A stretch of 64,000 nucleotides of DNA from Marinithermofilum abyssi (GTDB lineage: Bacteria; Bacillota; Bacilli; Thermoactinomycetales; DSM-45169), in NCBI RefSeq assembly GCF_014641195.1, contig NZ_BMHQ01000001.1, positions 149,199-213,198 on the forward strand, given 5' to 3'. Made by a program: the position numbers and the translations under genes. How positions within the stretch are numbered: the first letter of the stretch is position 1; each line of letters begins with the position of its first letter. Positions 44,040 to 53,597 of this stretch are shown in pieces. Under the pieces are notes generated by a model. The model was not told the DNA's origin and searched no databases. It worked only from the letters and a program-made list of their open reading frames with translations.

Positions 44040-46021
44040 GCTCCCTCCGCTTTCAGTTCCATAATCATGTCACGCAACTCGGCGGCGCGTTCGAAATGCA
44101 GGTCGCGAGCCGCTTGCTTCATTTCTTTCTCCAGTTTTTCGATCAGCTTGCGACGCTCTTTCTTTCCCATTTTGGCCAAATCCGGCGCTGCTTGATACTC
44201 GGCAGGCTCTTCTGCTGCCTTGGTGGCTTCGATGACGTCCCGCACCTTTTTCCGGATCGTTTGCGGAGTGATGCCGTGCTGTTCGTTGTAAGCCATCTGG
44301 ATGGCCCGACGCCGTTCCGTCTCCTCGATAGCTTTCTTCATCGAGTCCGTCATGTTGTCGGCGTACATGATCACTTCTCCGTTGGCGTTTCGAGCCGCCC
44401 GTCCGATGGTCTGAATCAAAGAGCGTTCCGCCCGCAGGAAACCTTCCTTATCCGCATCCAAGATGGCAACCAGAGAGACTTCCGGCAAGTCCAGTCCCTC
44501 CCGCAAGAGGTTGATTCCCACTAGCACATCAAACTCACCCAGGCGCAGGCTCCGGAGAATCTGCATCCGCTCGATGGTTTTGATATCCGAGTGGAGATAC
44601 TGCACCTTGATGCCCATCTCTTTCAGATAATCCGTCAAGTCCTCGGCCATTTTCTTGGTCAGCGTCGTCACCAGGGTCCGTTCATCCCGCTCGATCCGCT
44701 TCTGCACTTCGCTGATCAAATCGTCGATCTGCCCCTGAATGGGCCGGACATGAATCCGGGGATCCACCAATCCCGTCGGGCGGATGATCTGCTCCACCAC
44801 TTCCGGACATTTTTCCAGCTCATATGGACCCGGCGTCGCCGACACATAGATCGCTTGATGTACCCGCTCCTCAAATTCCTCAAACTTGAGCGGCCGGTTG
44901 TCCATCGCCGACGGCAGGCGAAAACCGTGTTCCACCAGCATTTCCTTGCGGGAGCGATCTCCCTTGTACATGCCGCCGATCTGCGGAATGGTGACGTGGG
45001 ACTCATCCACGATGAGAAGGTAGTCCTTCGGGAAATAATCCAACAAGGTATACGGTGCCTCACCCGGCTTCTTCCCTACCAGGTGGCGGGAGTAGTTCTC
45101 AATCCCGGAGCAGAAGCCCACTTCCCGCATCATTTCCATATCGTAACGGGTACGCTGCTCCAGACGCTGGGCTTCCAAAAGCTTGCCCTGATCATGTAGC
45201 TCTTTCAACCGGGCATCCAGCTCCTCCTCGATATCCTTCAGCGCCCGGCGCATGACCGCTTCCCGGGTGACATAGTGAGAGGCGGGGAAAATGGCGACAT
45301 GCTCACGATCTCCCAGAACTTCCCCGGTTACCACATCAATTTCTCGAATCCGGTCGATTTCATCCCCGAAAAACTCCACCCGGATCGCCTGTTCACTGCG
45401 GGAAGCAGGGAAAATCTCCAATACATCTCCCCGCACCCGAAAGGTACCCCGGACGAAGTTGATGTCGTTTCGTTCATATTGGATATCCACCAGATCCCGC
45501 AGCACGGCATTGCGATCCTTTTCCATCCCAACGCGCAGGGAAACCACCTGCTCCCGGTATTCGTCAGGGGAACCCAAGCCGTAAATACAGGACACACTGG
45601 CGACGATGATCACGTCCTTCCGCTCAAACAGCGCACTGGTCGCCGAGTGGCGCAGCTTGTCAATCTCGTCGTTGATTGATGCATCTTTTTCGATATACGT
45701 ATCCGTTTGTGGCACATAGGCCTCCGGTTGATAGTAATCGTAGTAGCTTACAAAATACTCCACCGCGTTGTGGGGAAAGAACTCTTTTAACTCCCCGCAC
45801 AACTGCGCGGCCAGCGTCTTGTTGGGGGCCATCACCAGCGTGGGCTTGCCCACCCGGGCGATCGTGTGGGCGATGGAAAAGGTTTTCCCCGTTCCCGTCG
45901 CACCCAAAAGCGTTTGATGCTTTTTCCCTTCCAGCACTCCCCGGGTCAAAGCTTCAATCGCCTTGGGTTGATCCCCCTTGGGCTCATAATCCGATTCCAA
46001 ACGAAACAACGCTTCGCCCAT
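44036..46021 (-). CDS. uvrB: Excinuclease ABC subunit B
   Basis: 661 residues from ATG 46021, after AGAGGTGATTACC; a GTG upstream overlaps that site. Helicase-like damage-verification subunit: GATGTGKTF (Walker A), the beta-hairpin region [16 protein letters not shown] (motif II), QTIGRAARN (motif VI) and the C-terminal UVR motif that binds UvrC. uvrA is coupled to it. Confidence 0.97.
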   Translation of the reverse strand: MGEALFRLESDYEPKGDQPKAIEALTRGVLEGKKHQTLLGATGTGKTFSIAHTIARVGKPTLVMAPNKTLAAQLCGELKEFFPHNAVEYFVSYYDYYQPEAYVPQTDTYIEKDASINDEIDKLRHSATSALFERKDVIIVASVSCIYGLGSPDEYREQVVSLRVGMEKDRNAVLRDLVDIQYERNDINFVRGTFRVRGDVLEIFPASRSEQAIRVEFFGDEIDRIREIDVVTGEVLGDREHVAIFPASHYVTREAVMRRALKDIEEELDARLKELHDQGKLLEAQRLEQRTRYDMEMMREVGFCSGIENYSRHLVGKKPGEAPYTLLDYFPKDYLLIVDESHVTIPQIGGMYKGDRSRKEMLVEHGFRLPSAMDNRPLKFEEFEERVHQAIYVSATPGPYELEKCPEVVEQIIRPTGLVDPRIHVRPIQGQIDDLISEVQKRIERDERTLVTTLTKKMAEDLTDYLKEMGIKVQYLHSDIKTIERMQILRSLRLGEFDVLVGINLLREGLDLPEVSLVAILDADKEGFLRAERSLIQTIGRAARNANGEVIMYADNMTDSMKKAIEETERRRAIQMAYNEQHGITPQTIRKKVRDVIEATKAAEEPAEYQAAPDLAKMGKKERRKLIEKLEKEMKQAARDLHFERAAELRDMIMELKAEGA

Positions 46022-46051
46022 GGTAATCACCTCTGTTTCGTCACTTTATCC

Positions 46052-46057
46052 ATTATA
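46052..46057 (-). promoter_or_regulatory. -10 element of the uvrB promoter
   Basis: TATAAT on the minus strand, 31 nt before the start codon. The -35 region is weak and overlaps the LexA box edge. Confidence 0.5.
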
Positions 46058-46078
46058 ACATAACCTGGCAATATAAAG

Positions 46079-46092
46079 AGAACATCCGTTCT
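46079..46092. promoter_or_regulatory. LexA (DinR) SOS box of uvrBA
   Basis: AGAACATCCGTTCT: the GAAC-4 nt-GTTC core of the Gram-positive SOS box, sitting at the -35 region of uvrB, where LexA is known to repress the uvrBA operon in B. subtilis. Confidence 0.75.
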
Positions 46093-46121
46093 TTGAGCCG
46101 CGTGTTATTTTTTGCACAAAA

Positions 46122-46155
46122 AAGCTCTTCTACCTGTTGCGAAATAGAAGAGCTT
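46122..46155 (-). terminator. Terminator of the phosphonate/ATP-grasp operon
   Basis: AAGCTCTTCTA and TAGAAGAGCTT, an 11-bp perfect stem, followed by TTTTTTG on the minus strand, about 200 nt past the last gene. Confidence 0.65.
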
Positions 46156-46351
46156 GCTTTTTCCGAGGATAGAGTTTGTCTGCGACTCATTCCGACTACG
46201 GACTACGTACCTTCGGGCGGACCGAAAGGGCTGGGTTTTCCCGCTCGCTGTCGCCACACAAGAAAAGGACTATGGCGGGCCTCCCTGCTCTTAAACAACA
46301 TCTTGACTTCTTCCTAAATATGAATCATCGAAACAGGCTAGCACTCCGGCC

Positions 46352-47095
46352 TTAACCTTTTTTATATTTCATGATACGACGATACATCGTTTGGTCTTTC
46401 AATTTGCGGAAATGGGATGTCATGGGGAGCCGATTTGCTTCGATGATCCAAATATGCCCGTTCTGATCCACTCCCACGTCCAACCCGTAATTGCGATGGT
46501 TGGGGTATCGTAGGGTTAAAATCTTGGCGGACAGCAAAGCGACCCTGTCGATTTCAGAAAGGATGGCACTTTCGGAAAGATCTTTCAGCGAAGATTTTTG
46601 GATCGCAGTTTTAACCTCTAGCAGGGTCCCTTTGCTCCTTTTATTGTTAGTGACGATGTACCCTTCTCCCGCTACTTTGGCCACTTTCCCCGTCACTCTC
46701 CATGAATCGGATTTCTTTTTGCGTTGGACCATCACCCGTATATCAAAGGGGCGATTACCGACTTTGGCAAGATGAATCCGTTGCTGAACCATATATGGTC
46801 GGGAGTTGATCAACTTTTTGAGATACCGATACGTCTTTCGGAATCCCCGAATCTTTTTCTTTTTATCCTCGGTGTGGACTTTATAGCGTTTGTTTCCGGA
46901 TGACGACACCAAAATCACGCCAAATCCACGGTGCCCGATCACAGGTTTCAGAATCACCTGTTTGTATTTATCGATCATTTTCCGTAACGATCGACGGGAA
47001 AAAAGTTTTGTTTTCGGGAGATACGGCGTTAACCGGTCATCCTCAGCCATAAATGAATATCTCAACCATTTGTTTTTTCTCATATCCCGACTCAT
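46352..47095 (-). CDS. YheC/YheD-family ATP-grasp protein, operon partner of phosphonate genes
   Basis: 247 residues from ATG 47095, 7 nt after AAAGGTGG, which spans the stop of the aminotransferase gene 3 nt away. The ATP-grasp core is visible: LKPVIGHRGFGVI (nucleotide loop, about 50-62), YMVQQRI, DIRVMVQRK and the C-terminal metal/catalytic DVGVDQNGHIWIIEAN (Glu and Asn ligands). The N-terminus is basic. YheC and YheD of Bacillus are found in the spore coat, but their reaction is unknown. Cotranscription with a complete aminoethylphosphonate pathway suggests it uses that amine or its product; this is inference. Confidence 0.85.
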   Translation of the reverse strand: MSRDMRKNKWLRYSFMAEDDRLTPYLPKTKLFSRRSLRKMIDKYKQVILKPVIGHRGFGVILVSSSGNKRYKVHTEDKKKKIRGFRKTYRYLKKLINSRPYMVQQRIHLAKVGNRPFDIRVMVQRKKKSDSWRVTGKVAKVAGEGYIVTNNKRSKGTLLEVKTAIQKSSLKDLSESAILSEIDRVALLSAKILTLRYPNHRNYGLDVGVDQNGHIWIIEANRLPMTSHFRKLKDQTMYRRIMKYKKG

Positions 47096-47098
47096 GTG

Positions 47099-48220
47099 CT
47101 ATCCACCTTTCGGAACATAATGGATGGTATTTAGGTAACTTTCCAACAATTTCAGAAACCTTTCGATATCTTCATGGGTGATATCGCCGATATTGGCGAT
47201 TCTGAAGGTTTTTGAGCCCACGAGTTTACCAGGGTAAATCGTGATATTTCGGCTGTAAAAGTAGTCATGCATGTCATTGAAATCGTATCCAGCACAATCC
47301 GGTTCGAGGATGGCCGTGATGAGTTTGGAATGATACTGCTTCGGGACAAGATATTCCAGTCCAAGCCGGGAAAGTCCCTTGATCAACGTTTCCCAAGACT
47401 TTGCGTACCGTTGATATCTTCCTTGCACTCCCTCCAGCTTCAGCTCCACAATAGCTTGTTTAAGAGCGTACAGGGTTTGGACGGGCGGGGTAAAACGCAT
47501 TTGACGGGTTTTTGAGAAATACTGATATTGTGCATAAAGATTTAAGTAGTAATTTCGTGGTTTCTTGTGCCGCAAGTCATCCAATTTGCTCCGTTCCGCG
47601 ATCACGAATGAGACCCCCGCCATCCCTTGAAGGATTTTGTTGGCACTTGCAGCCATAAAGCTGATATTCATCGCCTTCTTTTGGATCGGAATAGCCGCAA
47701 AAGAACTCATGGCATCCACGATCAGATCGATCCGGTGTTTCTTGCACAGTTGTCCAATCGATCCAATATCGTTTAGCAGACCGGTGGTCGTCTCATGATG
47801 GACGACGGCGAGATGGGAGATATTGTGAGAAGAGGTTTGAATCTGTTTTTCGAGGGCGGTTAAGTTGACGGACTTATCAGGAGGACTTTCAAATGCGATG
47901 TAGTTGATTCCATAGGCTTCAGCAATTTCGCACATCCGTTTACCGTATGCACCATTGTTAAGGATAAGCAAGTAATCTTCATTCACTACGGAGCTTATGA
48001 TGGATTCGACCGCTGCCGTTCCCGATCCACCGAACAATACGGTGGTATATTCCCGCGGATCGGCCACCAGACGTGTCAGCTCCGTGGACACGTATTCCAT
48101 CAGGCGGCCAAACTCCAGTTCCCGTGGGCAGATATCAGGTACCACTTGAGCGTATTTGACGGTGTCTGTCGTGGTGGCGGGGCCGGGAGTCAATAGGATG
48201 TTCCTCTTGATTTTTCCCAT
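47099..48220 (-). CDS. phnW: 2-aminoethylphosphonate aminotransferase-like enzyme (class V, PLP)
   Basis: 373 residues from ATG 48220, after GGAAGGGG; 16 nt after the decarboxylase gene. LLTPGPATTTDTVK at the start, FGGSGTAAVE (PLP phosphate), DAMSSFAAIP (Asp on the ring nitrogen) and SANKILQG (Schiff-base Lys) identify the phosphonate/alanine-glyoxylate group. The neighbours suggest it runs as phosphonoacetaldehyde to 2-aminoethylphosphonate, not degradation. Confidence 0.82.
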   Translation of the reverse strand: MGKIKRNILLTPGPATTTDTVKYAQVVPDICPRELEFGRLMEYVSTELTRLVADPREYTTVLFGGSGTAAVESIISSVVNEDYLLILNNGAYGKRMCEIAEAYGINYIAFESPPDKSVNLTALEKQIQTSSHNISHLAVVHHETTTGLLNDIGSIGQLCKKHRIDLIVDAMSSFAAIPIQKKAMNISFMAASANKILQGMAGVSFVIAERSKLDDLRHKKPRNYYLNLYAQYQYFSKTRQMRFTPPVQTLYALKQAIVELKLEGVQGRYQRYAKSWETLIKGLSRLGLEYLVPKQYHSKLITAILEPDCAGYDFNDMHDYFYSRNITIYPGKLVGSKTFRIANIGDITHEDIERFLKLLESYLNTIHYVPKGG

Positions 48221-48236
48221 GGGATTTCCCCTTCCG

Positions 48237-49385
48237 TTAATCACGGGAGTTGTTTTTAATAAATGTCTGCAACCGCTCTTTCACTTCATAGGGTTTGATC
48301 TTGGGGCGGCCCAGTTGCTTCCGGGAACCTTTGGAAATCCTCATGTACAGAAAGGTCAGCCCGCCGCTTTGTCTCCATTCACGCATGGCAGTATGCAACT
48401 CTTCTAGGTTGTGAATGTAAATAGATTTCGTGTAACCGCAGGAAGCGGCGATCTCCACGAAATCGGTATTATGTGATACCGTGCTTTGCCCTCCTGTCGA
48501 GTCGTGTGCCTGGTTATCGAGCAGGATGTGGAGCATGTTGTGCGGGTTGTAAGAACCGTTGGTGGCTAGACTCCCCATGCGCATGAGCAAAGAACCGTCC
48601 CCGTCGATCACAACGATCTCCAGATCCTTCCCGGTCAGCGCCATGCCGAGCCCGAGGGAACCGGCACATCCCATGGAACCCACCATGTATAGGTGATTTG
48701 GGGCATCTTCGATTTCATACAATTCCCGACCTGTCTTTCCGGTTGTGGCAATCAGGACAGTGTTGCTCTTTTTCCATGTGCTGATCCTGCGAAGGGCTTC
48801 ATACCGTTGGGGAATCTGTTCCGTGATCGCTTCCTTTTTTATGCTTTTGATACGGTTTACATGTTGGGGATGTGTTTGTTTTTGCAGGGGTTCATCAGTA
48901 AACGTTCCTTTTTTTACGACAAAAAAGAAAGGGCGGTTCTTTGCAATCCATTGATCGGCCTGCAATAGCTGTTGTTTTGCCTTTTTTAGATCGGCCTGCA
49001 AATACTGCCATTTCACTTGCATGAGATCCAGCATTTGCGTGGTGATTTGCCCCATCAGTTCATGCTGTGGTTCATCGGGGGCACCTGGTTCCCCGCGGAG
49101 GCTGACAAAACCGAGGACCGGAATCTGAAAGGGGTAGTTGAGGGAAACCAAGGGAGAAACTGCGTTGGTTAGTCCTGAATTTTGCATCAGAACCACAGAT
49201 TTTCTCCCCGTCAGCCAGACCCCGGATGCGATGGCCACGGCATCGCCTTCATTTGCCGCCGCGACATATTTGCATTTGTTAATGGCATAGTTGATCAGGT
49301 TATTCAGAAAAGAGCACGGAACTCCACTGTAAAACGAAAAACCCAAATGTTTCAGCTCTTCTCCAAATGCTTTGGTATCCAGCAT
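48237..49385 (-). CDS. ppd: Phosphonopyruvate decarboxylase
   Basis: 382 residues from ATG 49385 (GGAG 8 nt before); GTG or ATG up to 9 nt earlier are possible and overlap the pepM stop. Thiamine-diphosphate enzyme converting phosphonopyruvate to phosphonoacetaldehyde, which pulls the unfavourable mutase step. The TPP-binding Glu is in AANEGDAVAIA, and the metal motif is GDGSLLMRMGS to ILLDN. QHELMGQIT and GGQSTVS are typical of Ppd. Length is normal. Confidence 0.9.
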   Translation of the reverse strand: MLDTKAFGEELKHLGFSFYSGVPCSFLNNLINYAINKCKYVAAANEGDAVAIASGVWLTGRKSVVLMQNSGLTNAVSPLVSLNYPFQIPVLGFVSLRGEPGAPDEPQHELMGQITTQMLDLMQVKWQYLQADLKKAKQQLLQADQWIAKNRPFFFVVKKGTFTDEPLQKQTHPQHVNRIKSIKKEAITEQIPQRYEALRRISTWKKSNTVLIATTGKTGRELYEIEDAPNHLYMVGSMGCAGSLGLGMALTGKDLEIVVIDGDGSLLMRMGSLATNGSYNPHNMLHILLDNQAHDSTGGQSTVSHNTDFVEIAASCGYTKSIYIHNLEELHTAMREWRQSGGLTFLYMRISKGSRKQLGRPKIKPYEVKERLQTFIKNNSRD

Positions 49386-49390
49386 CGTCA

Positions 49391-50278
49391 TCACTCCATC
49401 TTCTTTTTGCCAGGAAGGTATTTCTTTTCCGCCGCCTCTAGCTCTTCCGCTTGTTGGAGACGGAAGATTTCCTCGATGGTTGCCACCTTGCCTTCCACAT
49501 TCATCAGGTTTTTCTCCCGATAGACTTGTCTTGATATGTTTTTCATTGCAACGATGGATGCCCTCATATTGTGGTTGGCCCAGATGACGAGCTGGATCCC
49601 CAACTCCTTAAACCGGTCCGTCGGAATGGAATAATATTTGGTCGGTACGATGACCACGGGATGCCTGCCATTCCATTCTTTCATAAATGCCTCAATTTCC
49701 GTGATGTCCGACCGTTTGCTGTGGATCAGGATAGCATCTGCACCTGCTCGTCGGTATGCCTCCGCCCTTCGTAACGTTTCCTTTAGACCCCAGCCCGCAA
49801 TGAAAGCTTCCACTCTCGTGACTACAATGAAGTCATCATCCTGTTGGGTGTCTTTCATCGCTTTGATCTTGCCGCAAAACTCCTCTATATCGGCAAGAGG
49901 TTGGGCTTCTCCGTTAATAAAGGAGTTGGTTTTGGGAAAGAGTTTATCTTCAATACAAACACCTGCTATATTTCGTTGCTCTAATTTTTTAACCAGACGC
50001 CGGGCGTTATTGAAGTTTCCGTATCCCGTATCTCCATCCAGCAAGATGGGAATGGAGGTGGCGTCACTCATAAACTCTAATACATCCAGTACTTGTGTCC
50101 AGGAAGCTTCATTATTATCTCTGACACCCAAGCTTGCGGAGATGGTGAGACCGCTGGCCCAAATCCCTTTAAACCCAGTCTCTTCCACGATTTTTGCAGA
50201 TATCCCGTTATGAGCTTCCATGATAAATTCTGGATCATTCGATTGAATAATCTCTTTTAATTTCGTTGTTTTCTTCAT
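49391..50278 (-). CDS. pepM: Phosphoenolpyruvate mutase
   Basis: 295 residues from ATG 50278, after TAAGGGG. Isocitrate-lyase superfamily. It makes the C-P bond by converting PEP to phosphonopyruvate, the entry to nearly all phosphonates. The diagnostic motif [11 protein letters not shown] (EDKxxxxxNS) separates true mutases from other family members; [18 protein letters not shown] (metal ligands) and TRVEAFIAG agree. First gene of pepM-ppd-phnW-ATP-grasp. Confidence 0.94.
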   Translation of the reverse strand: MKKTTKLKEIIQSNDPEFIMEAHNGISAKIVEETGFKGIWASGLTISASLGVRDNNEASWTQVLDVLEFMSDATSIPILLDGDTGYGNFNNARRLVKKLEQRNIAGVCIEDKLFPKTNSFINGEAQPLADIEEFCGKIKAMKDTQQDDDFIVVTRVEAFIAGWGLKETLRRAEAYRRAGADAILIHSKRSDITEIEAFMKEWNGRHPVVIVPTKYYSIPTDRFKELGIQLVIWANHNMRASIVAMKNISRQVYREKNLMNVEGKVATIEEIFRLQQAEELEAAEKKYLPGKKKME

Positions 50279-50406
50279 TAAAGAACCCCTTACTATCGTA
50301 ATTATTATTAATTTATTGAAAGGGAACGGAAGAGGTCCCGGCTCGTATCTTTACTTGGAAAGCCTGATTTTTTAAAAACCGATCCGGCGGTTTTAGGAGG
50401 AACACC

Positions 50407-50445
50407 GATCCGCAAAAGACGATGTCATCTGCGGATTTTTTTTTT
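50407..50445 (+). terminator. Orphan plus-strand terminator ahead of the 448-residue ATP-grasp gene
   Basis: ATCCGCA (50408-50414) and TGCGGAT (50430-50436) followed by ten T. No plus-strand gene lies before it, so it ends either a short RNA or the leader of the gene at 50546. A preceding AAAACCGATCCGGCGGTTTT (about 50377-50396) could form an alternative stem. Confidence 0.7.
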
Positions 50446-50545
50446 AATCGATTCCACTGCACTGGTTAGCAACCAAAGTCCAAGCAATTGATAAGAAAGG
50501 AGCATAGGGTAAATCAACGTCACAGGAAGGATGGGATTTTAGTCT

Positions 50546-51892
50546 ATGGGGAAAAAGTCAGTTTACCCAATACAAGTTGGATTATTGAAGGGTTCCCAGA
50601 AAACTGTTTCCCTACCCGACCCATGTTTTAGCCAATTGAATCCATCTTCGGAGATCAGGCTGAAAGTGGGGAAGTGGGAAACACCGATAGGAGTAATCCA
50701 GCACTCATCCGACAAAAAGATTCTGTTGTCCGAAGATCTCCTATCAGAAAGCGGTTTGTTCAACGGGACGGAATGTTACGTAAAGGTCGGTAAAATCCTG
50801 CAATTGGGGCCCTTGATCGGAGTGTTCACCAGCCGGGAACATATCCGCCAGTTAAATCAGCAGGACGCTTCCTTCCGTACCTCGGAGATCTTGAAGGCGA
50901 GCGTTAAAGCGGGAACAATTCTGTACCATTTCAGTGTCCGGGACCTGCTGTGGAATAAAAAAATGGTCAAGGGGACCGTTTTCAATCCTGCATCCCAAAA
51001 ATGGGAGAAACGGATGTTTCCTTTTCCCGATGTTCTTTATGACCGGGCTAGCGGAAGAGCTTACCGGAAATATGAACGACATGTCCGGGCCAGAAAGAAG
51101 ATGGCGGAGATGAAGATTGCCAAAGTAAATGCGGTTCATTATTTTGACAAATGGGATTTATTCCGCCAGTTGAATCGTTATAAAGACGTCAAAGATTATC
51201 TGCCGGAAACCCACAAATACAAACCTTTTTATTTGAAGAAAATGCTGAAGAAACACCCCGTCATCTACTTGAAAGCCACCGTCGGCAGTATGGGGACCCG
51301 AATTATGCGATTGGAGTCAGAAGGACCGAAGTACAAATACAGTGTATACAGGAATAAACTGAAGACCGGTCATTCATTCTCTCTGCAAAGAGTGAATAAA
51401 AAAGCCGTTAATTTTTTTGGGGATGATAAAATTATTATGCAACAGGGCATCCAACTGGTTAAGGTGGATAATGGAAACGTAGATATGCGCGCCACTGTAC
51501 AAAGGAACGGAAAAGGGGAGTTGGAGATCAACTCCATAGCGGTTCGCTTGGGAAAAGAAGGATCTCCCATCACCAGTTCACGGACGGGGTCCAATATTGT
51601 ACGTTTGGATGAGTTTATAAAAGCTCACGGTAAACATTATTCGGATAAACTGGAAGGGAAAATCCATCGATTTCTGACCCTGATCTACCGCAGGATTGAA
51701 GATATATACGGGCCTTTCGGAGAAATGGGAATCGACTTTGGTCTGGACGCATCGGAGAATATCTATTTCATTGAATCCAATGCCAAACCGGCGAAGGATT
51801 CGCTATATAAATCCTTTGACAGGAAAACCATCGACCAAGCTTTCCGCAATCCAATGGAATATGCCAAGCACCTTTCCGGGTTCCAATCATGA
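50546..51892 (+). CDS. YheC/YheD-family ATP-grasp protein, long form
   Basis: 448 residues. Residues 1-180 are the N-terminal domain of YheC/YheD proteins, including VGKILQLGPLIGVFTSR and LYHFSVRDLLWNKKMVKGTVF. The ATP-grasp domain spans about 190-440: VIYLKATVGSMGTRI, IIMQQGIQLV, DMRATVQRNG and the metal site MGIDFGLDASENIYFIESN. The binding site is weak (GGGA 9 nt from the ATG). It is the only one of the local copies with the full two-domain architecture, divergent from pepM across a gap with an orphan terminator. Confidence 0.85.
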   Translation: MGKKSVYPIQVGLLKGSQKTVSLPDPCFSQLNPSSEIRLKVGKWETPIGVIQHSSDKKILLSEDLLSESGLFNGTECYVKVGKILQLGPLIGVFTSREHIRQLNQQDASFRTSEILKASVKAGTILYHFSVRDLLWNKKMVKGTVFNPASQKWEKRMFPFPDVLYDRASGRAYRKYERHVRARKKMAEMKIAKVNAVHYFDKWDLFRQLNRYKDVKDYLPETHKYKPFYLKKMLKKHPVIYLKATVGSMGTRIMRLESEGPKYKYSVYRNKLKTGHSFSLQRVNKKAVNFFGDDKIIMQQGIQLVKVDNGNVDMRATVQRNGKGELEINSIAVRLGKEGSPITSSRTGSNIVRLDEFIKAHGKHYSDKLEGKIHRFLTLIYRRIEDIYGPFGEMGIDFGLDASENIYFIESNAKPAKDSLYKSFDRKTIDQAFRNPMEYAKHLSGFQS

Positions 51893-51936
51893 CTGAGGTA
51901 GGGTGTTTTCTGCAGGACTCACAGCTTTGGAGAAAA

Positions 51937-51960
51937 CTCCCGGACCTTAGAGTCCGGGAG
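51937..51960 (-). terminator. Hairpin of an IS or gene remnant
   Basis: CTCCCGGAC and GTCCGGGAG, minus-strand T run TTTTC. It resembles both a terminator for the stub ending at 51975 and the end hairpins of IS200/IS605 elements. Confidence 0.45.
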
Positions 51961-52282
51961 TATATGGGATTGTTCTAGTTCTGACGGAAATACCGGATAC
52001 AGCTATCGGATGTGTGATCGTACCATTCGTATTTTCCGGTACGGTAGCCTTTCACTTCAGCCCTTCCGCGTGTGGCTTTGAGAAATAAAATAAATGATAA
52101 GCTCTATCAAATCGGGCCTGTCGATTAGCCAATGATTGAAAAAAAGAAGCTCCTTCGTGAACAATCATTTTGAAGGGCCAACTTCAAAACACGTAACACA
52201 AAGGAGCATCCTATGAAACAAGATACCCTACTACAGATCTCGTGAGTCTCAATGAAGTTTATCCTAAATCTTTCTTTTTACT

Positions 52283-52356
52283 TCAGCGTTTATACTCAAT
52301 CGAAAACCGACGGTAGTGATCCATCCACCCAGCAACGCTCAACAATCCAACGGTGA
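52283..52356 (-). pseudogene. Transposase fragment, IS5-like C-terminus
   Basis: Minus-strand reading gives HRWIVERCW, a frame change, then WMDHYRRFSIEYKR and TGA. RWxVERTxxWLxxxRR is the C-terminal DDE Glu region of IS5-family transposases. Only this tail remains. Confidence 0.5.
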
Positions 52357-52484
52357 CAGTATTCCTGCCTTACGTGAATCGGTCAACATTGTGGGGGCTT
52401 TTTCCTGTTTCGGTCGGTTAATCGACATTCCTGGTATCAAAGATATATTGAAGCTAAATATTTGATCGTTTGAAAGGTGATATC

Positions 52485-53234
52485 ATGTCTATTAAAAAAC
52501 ACCACGTAAAAAGCAAGCTGGCAGTAGCTTACCAGCTTCTTCACACTCCCGAGGTCTCCGTCCATATTCCGGAAACGGAGCTGTTTTATAAAAAGTCGTT
52601 TAAACAGATGATAAAGAAACATAGCAAGGTCTACCTTAAACCGGATCGGGGAAGGAAATCCAGGGGAGTGCTGCGGGTTGAGAGATTAAAAGGTAACCGT
52701 TTTAAAATAAGGTCCGGATCCCGCAGCAAATATGTGAATCACAAGTATATTTGGACAAAAGTGAACCATATGATAAAAGACAAAAGATATATCATCCAAC
52801 AAGCTATTGACAGTGTGACAAAGGATGGACGACACTTTGATCTACGTTGCCATTTAGTAAGAATCCATGGTAAATGGAAAGTTTGTGGGATTTGTGGAAG
52901 GTTGGGGGAACGGGGTAGTGTTGTGACTACATCTCATTTGGGCGGTACTCCGACGTCTGTTGAGAAACTTTTTTTCCGACATTTGAATTATTCCAGAAGA
53001 AAAAAAGAAAAAATGATTAAGATATTGGAAAAATGTGCTGTTGAAGCCGTCAACAATGTGAGTCGAATGTATCCAAATCTGAAAGAGTTCGCTGTGGACA
53101 TGGGAATCGACACCAAGAGCAGGGTTTGGATTTACGAAGTAAATATTGAACCGCTGACAAAGGGGAATTTTGGAAAGCTACCCGACAGAACCCTGTATCG
53201 AAAAATTAAGAAGATGAGGAAGATGGCAAGGTGA
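52485..53234 (+). CDS. YheC/YheD-family ATP-grasp protein
   Basis: 249 residues from ATG 52485 after AAAGGTGATATC; a TTG at 52470 overlaps the site. Single ATP-grasp domain: VYLKPDRGRKSRGV (nucleotide loop), YIIQQAIDSV, DLRCHLVRIHGKWKVCG and AVDMGIDTKSRVWIYEVN with the Glu and Asn metal ligands. Very basic and A+T-rich, unlike the housekeeping genes in the window. Between remnants, with no close partner except the KamA-like gene 360 nt on. Confidence 0.82.
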   Translation: MSIKKHHVKSKLAVAYQLLHTPEVSVHIPETELFYKKSFKQMIKKHSKVYLKPDRGRKSRGVLRVERLKGNRFKIRSGSRSKYVNHKYIWTKVNHMIKDKRYIIQQAIDSVTKDGRHFDLRCHLVRIHGKWKVCGICGRLGERGSVVTTSHLGGTPTSVEKLFFRHLNYSRRKKEKMIKILEKCAVEAVNNVSRMYPNLKEFAVDMGIDTKSRVWIYEVNIEPLTKGNFGKLPDRTLYRKIKKMRKMAR

Positions 53235-53597
53235 AAATATATATGATGTAGTGTTAAAAACATCTCACGGGACCGAAAAAGTATTCAAGGAACCCATTTC
53301 AATGCACATCTTACCCACTTCCGGAAGTGCTTTATCATCGTGGAAGCGGAAGAACGTTGCAATTCCAAGAATGCGGACATACGCAAACACCTCGAACCGA
53401 TTGTAGTGACACAAATAGGGAGGAGGGTAGCCATCCTGTCTGAACCAGCCAATTGAGATAGGCATTTAGAGAAGTCACCGCTTTGGACTGTGATTTTCAC
53501 TTGAACACCCTGTAATAGGCAGTATATTTTTAACCTTCCAATCATTATCCTAGTACCATCTATGGTGTTGATGAAAAAATAACTGGAGGGTGATTCC
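53235..53597. other. Gap before the KamA-like gene, probably decayed coding sequence
   Basis: Short open frames exist on both strands but none is recognisable and none has a good binding site. A GGAGGG site for the next gene lies at its end. Confidence 0.35.

Larger units (their letters stand above)
46022..46351. other. Gap between the phosphonate operon and uvrB
   Basis: Contains the uvrB control region (46052-46092), a strong terminator (46122-46155) and about 190 nt with no recognised feature. Confidence 0.4.
51893..52484. other. Gap of gene and insertion-sequence remnants
   Basis: A minus-strand stub ending at 51975 (ends SDSCIRYFRQN, unrecognised) with a following hairpin; imperfect inverted ends GAAGCTCCTTCGTG / CACAAAGGAGCATC (52151-52210); a start-like ATG at 52213 soon stopped; and the IS5-like fragment at 52283-52356. 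None is functional. Confidence 0.5.
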
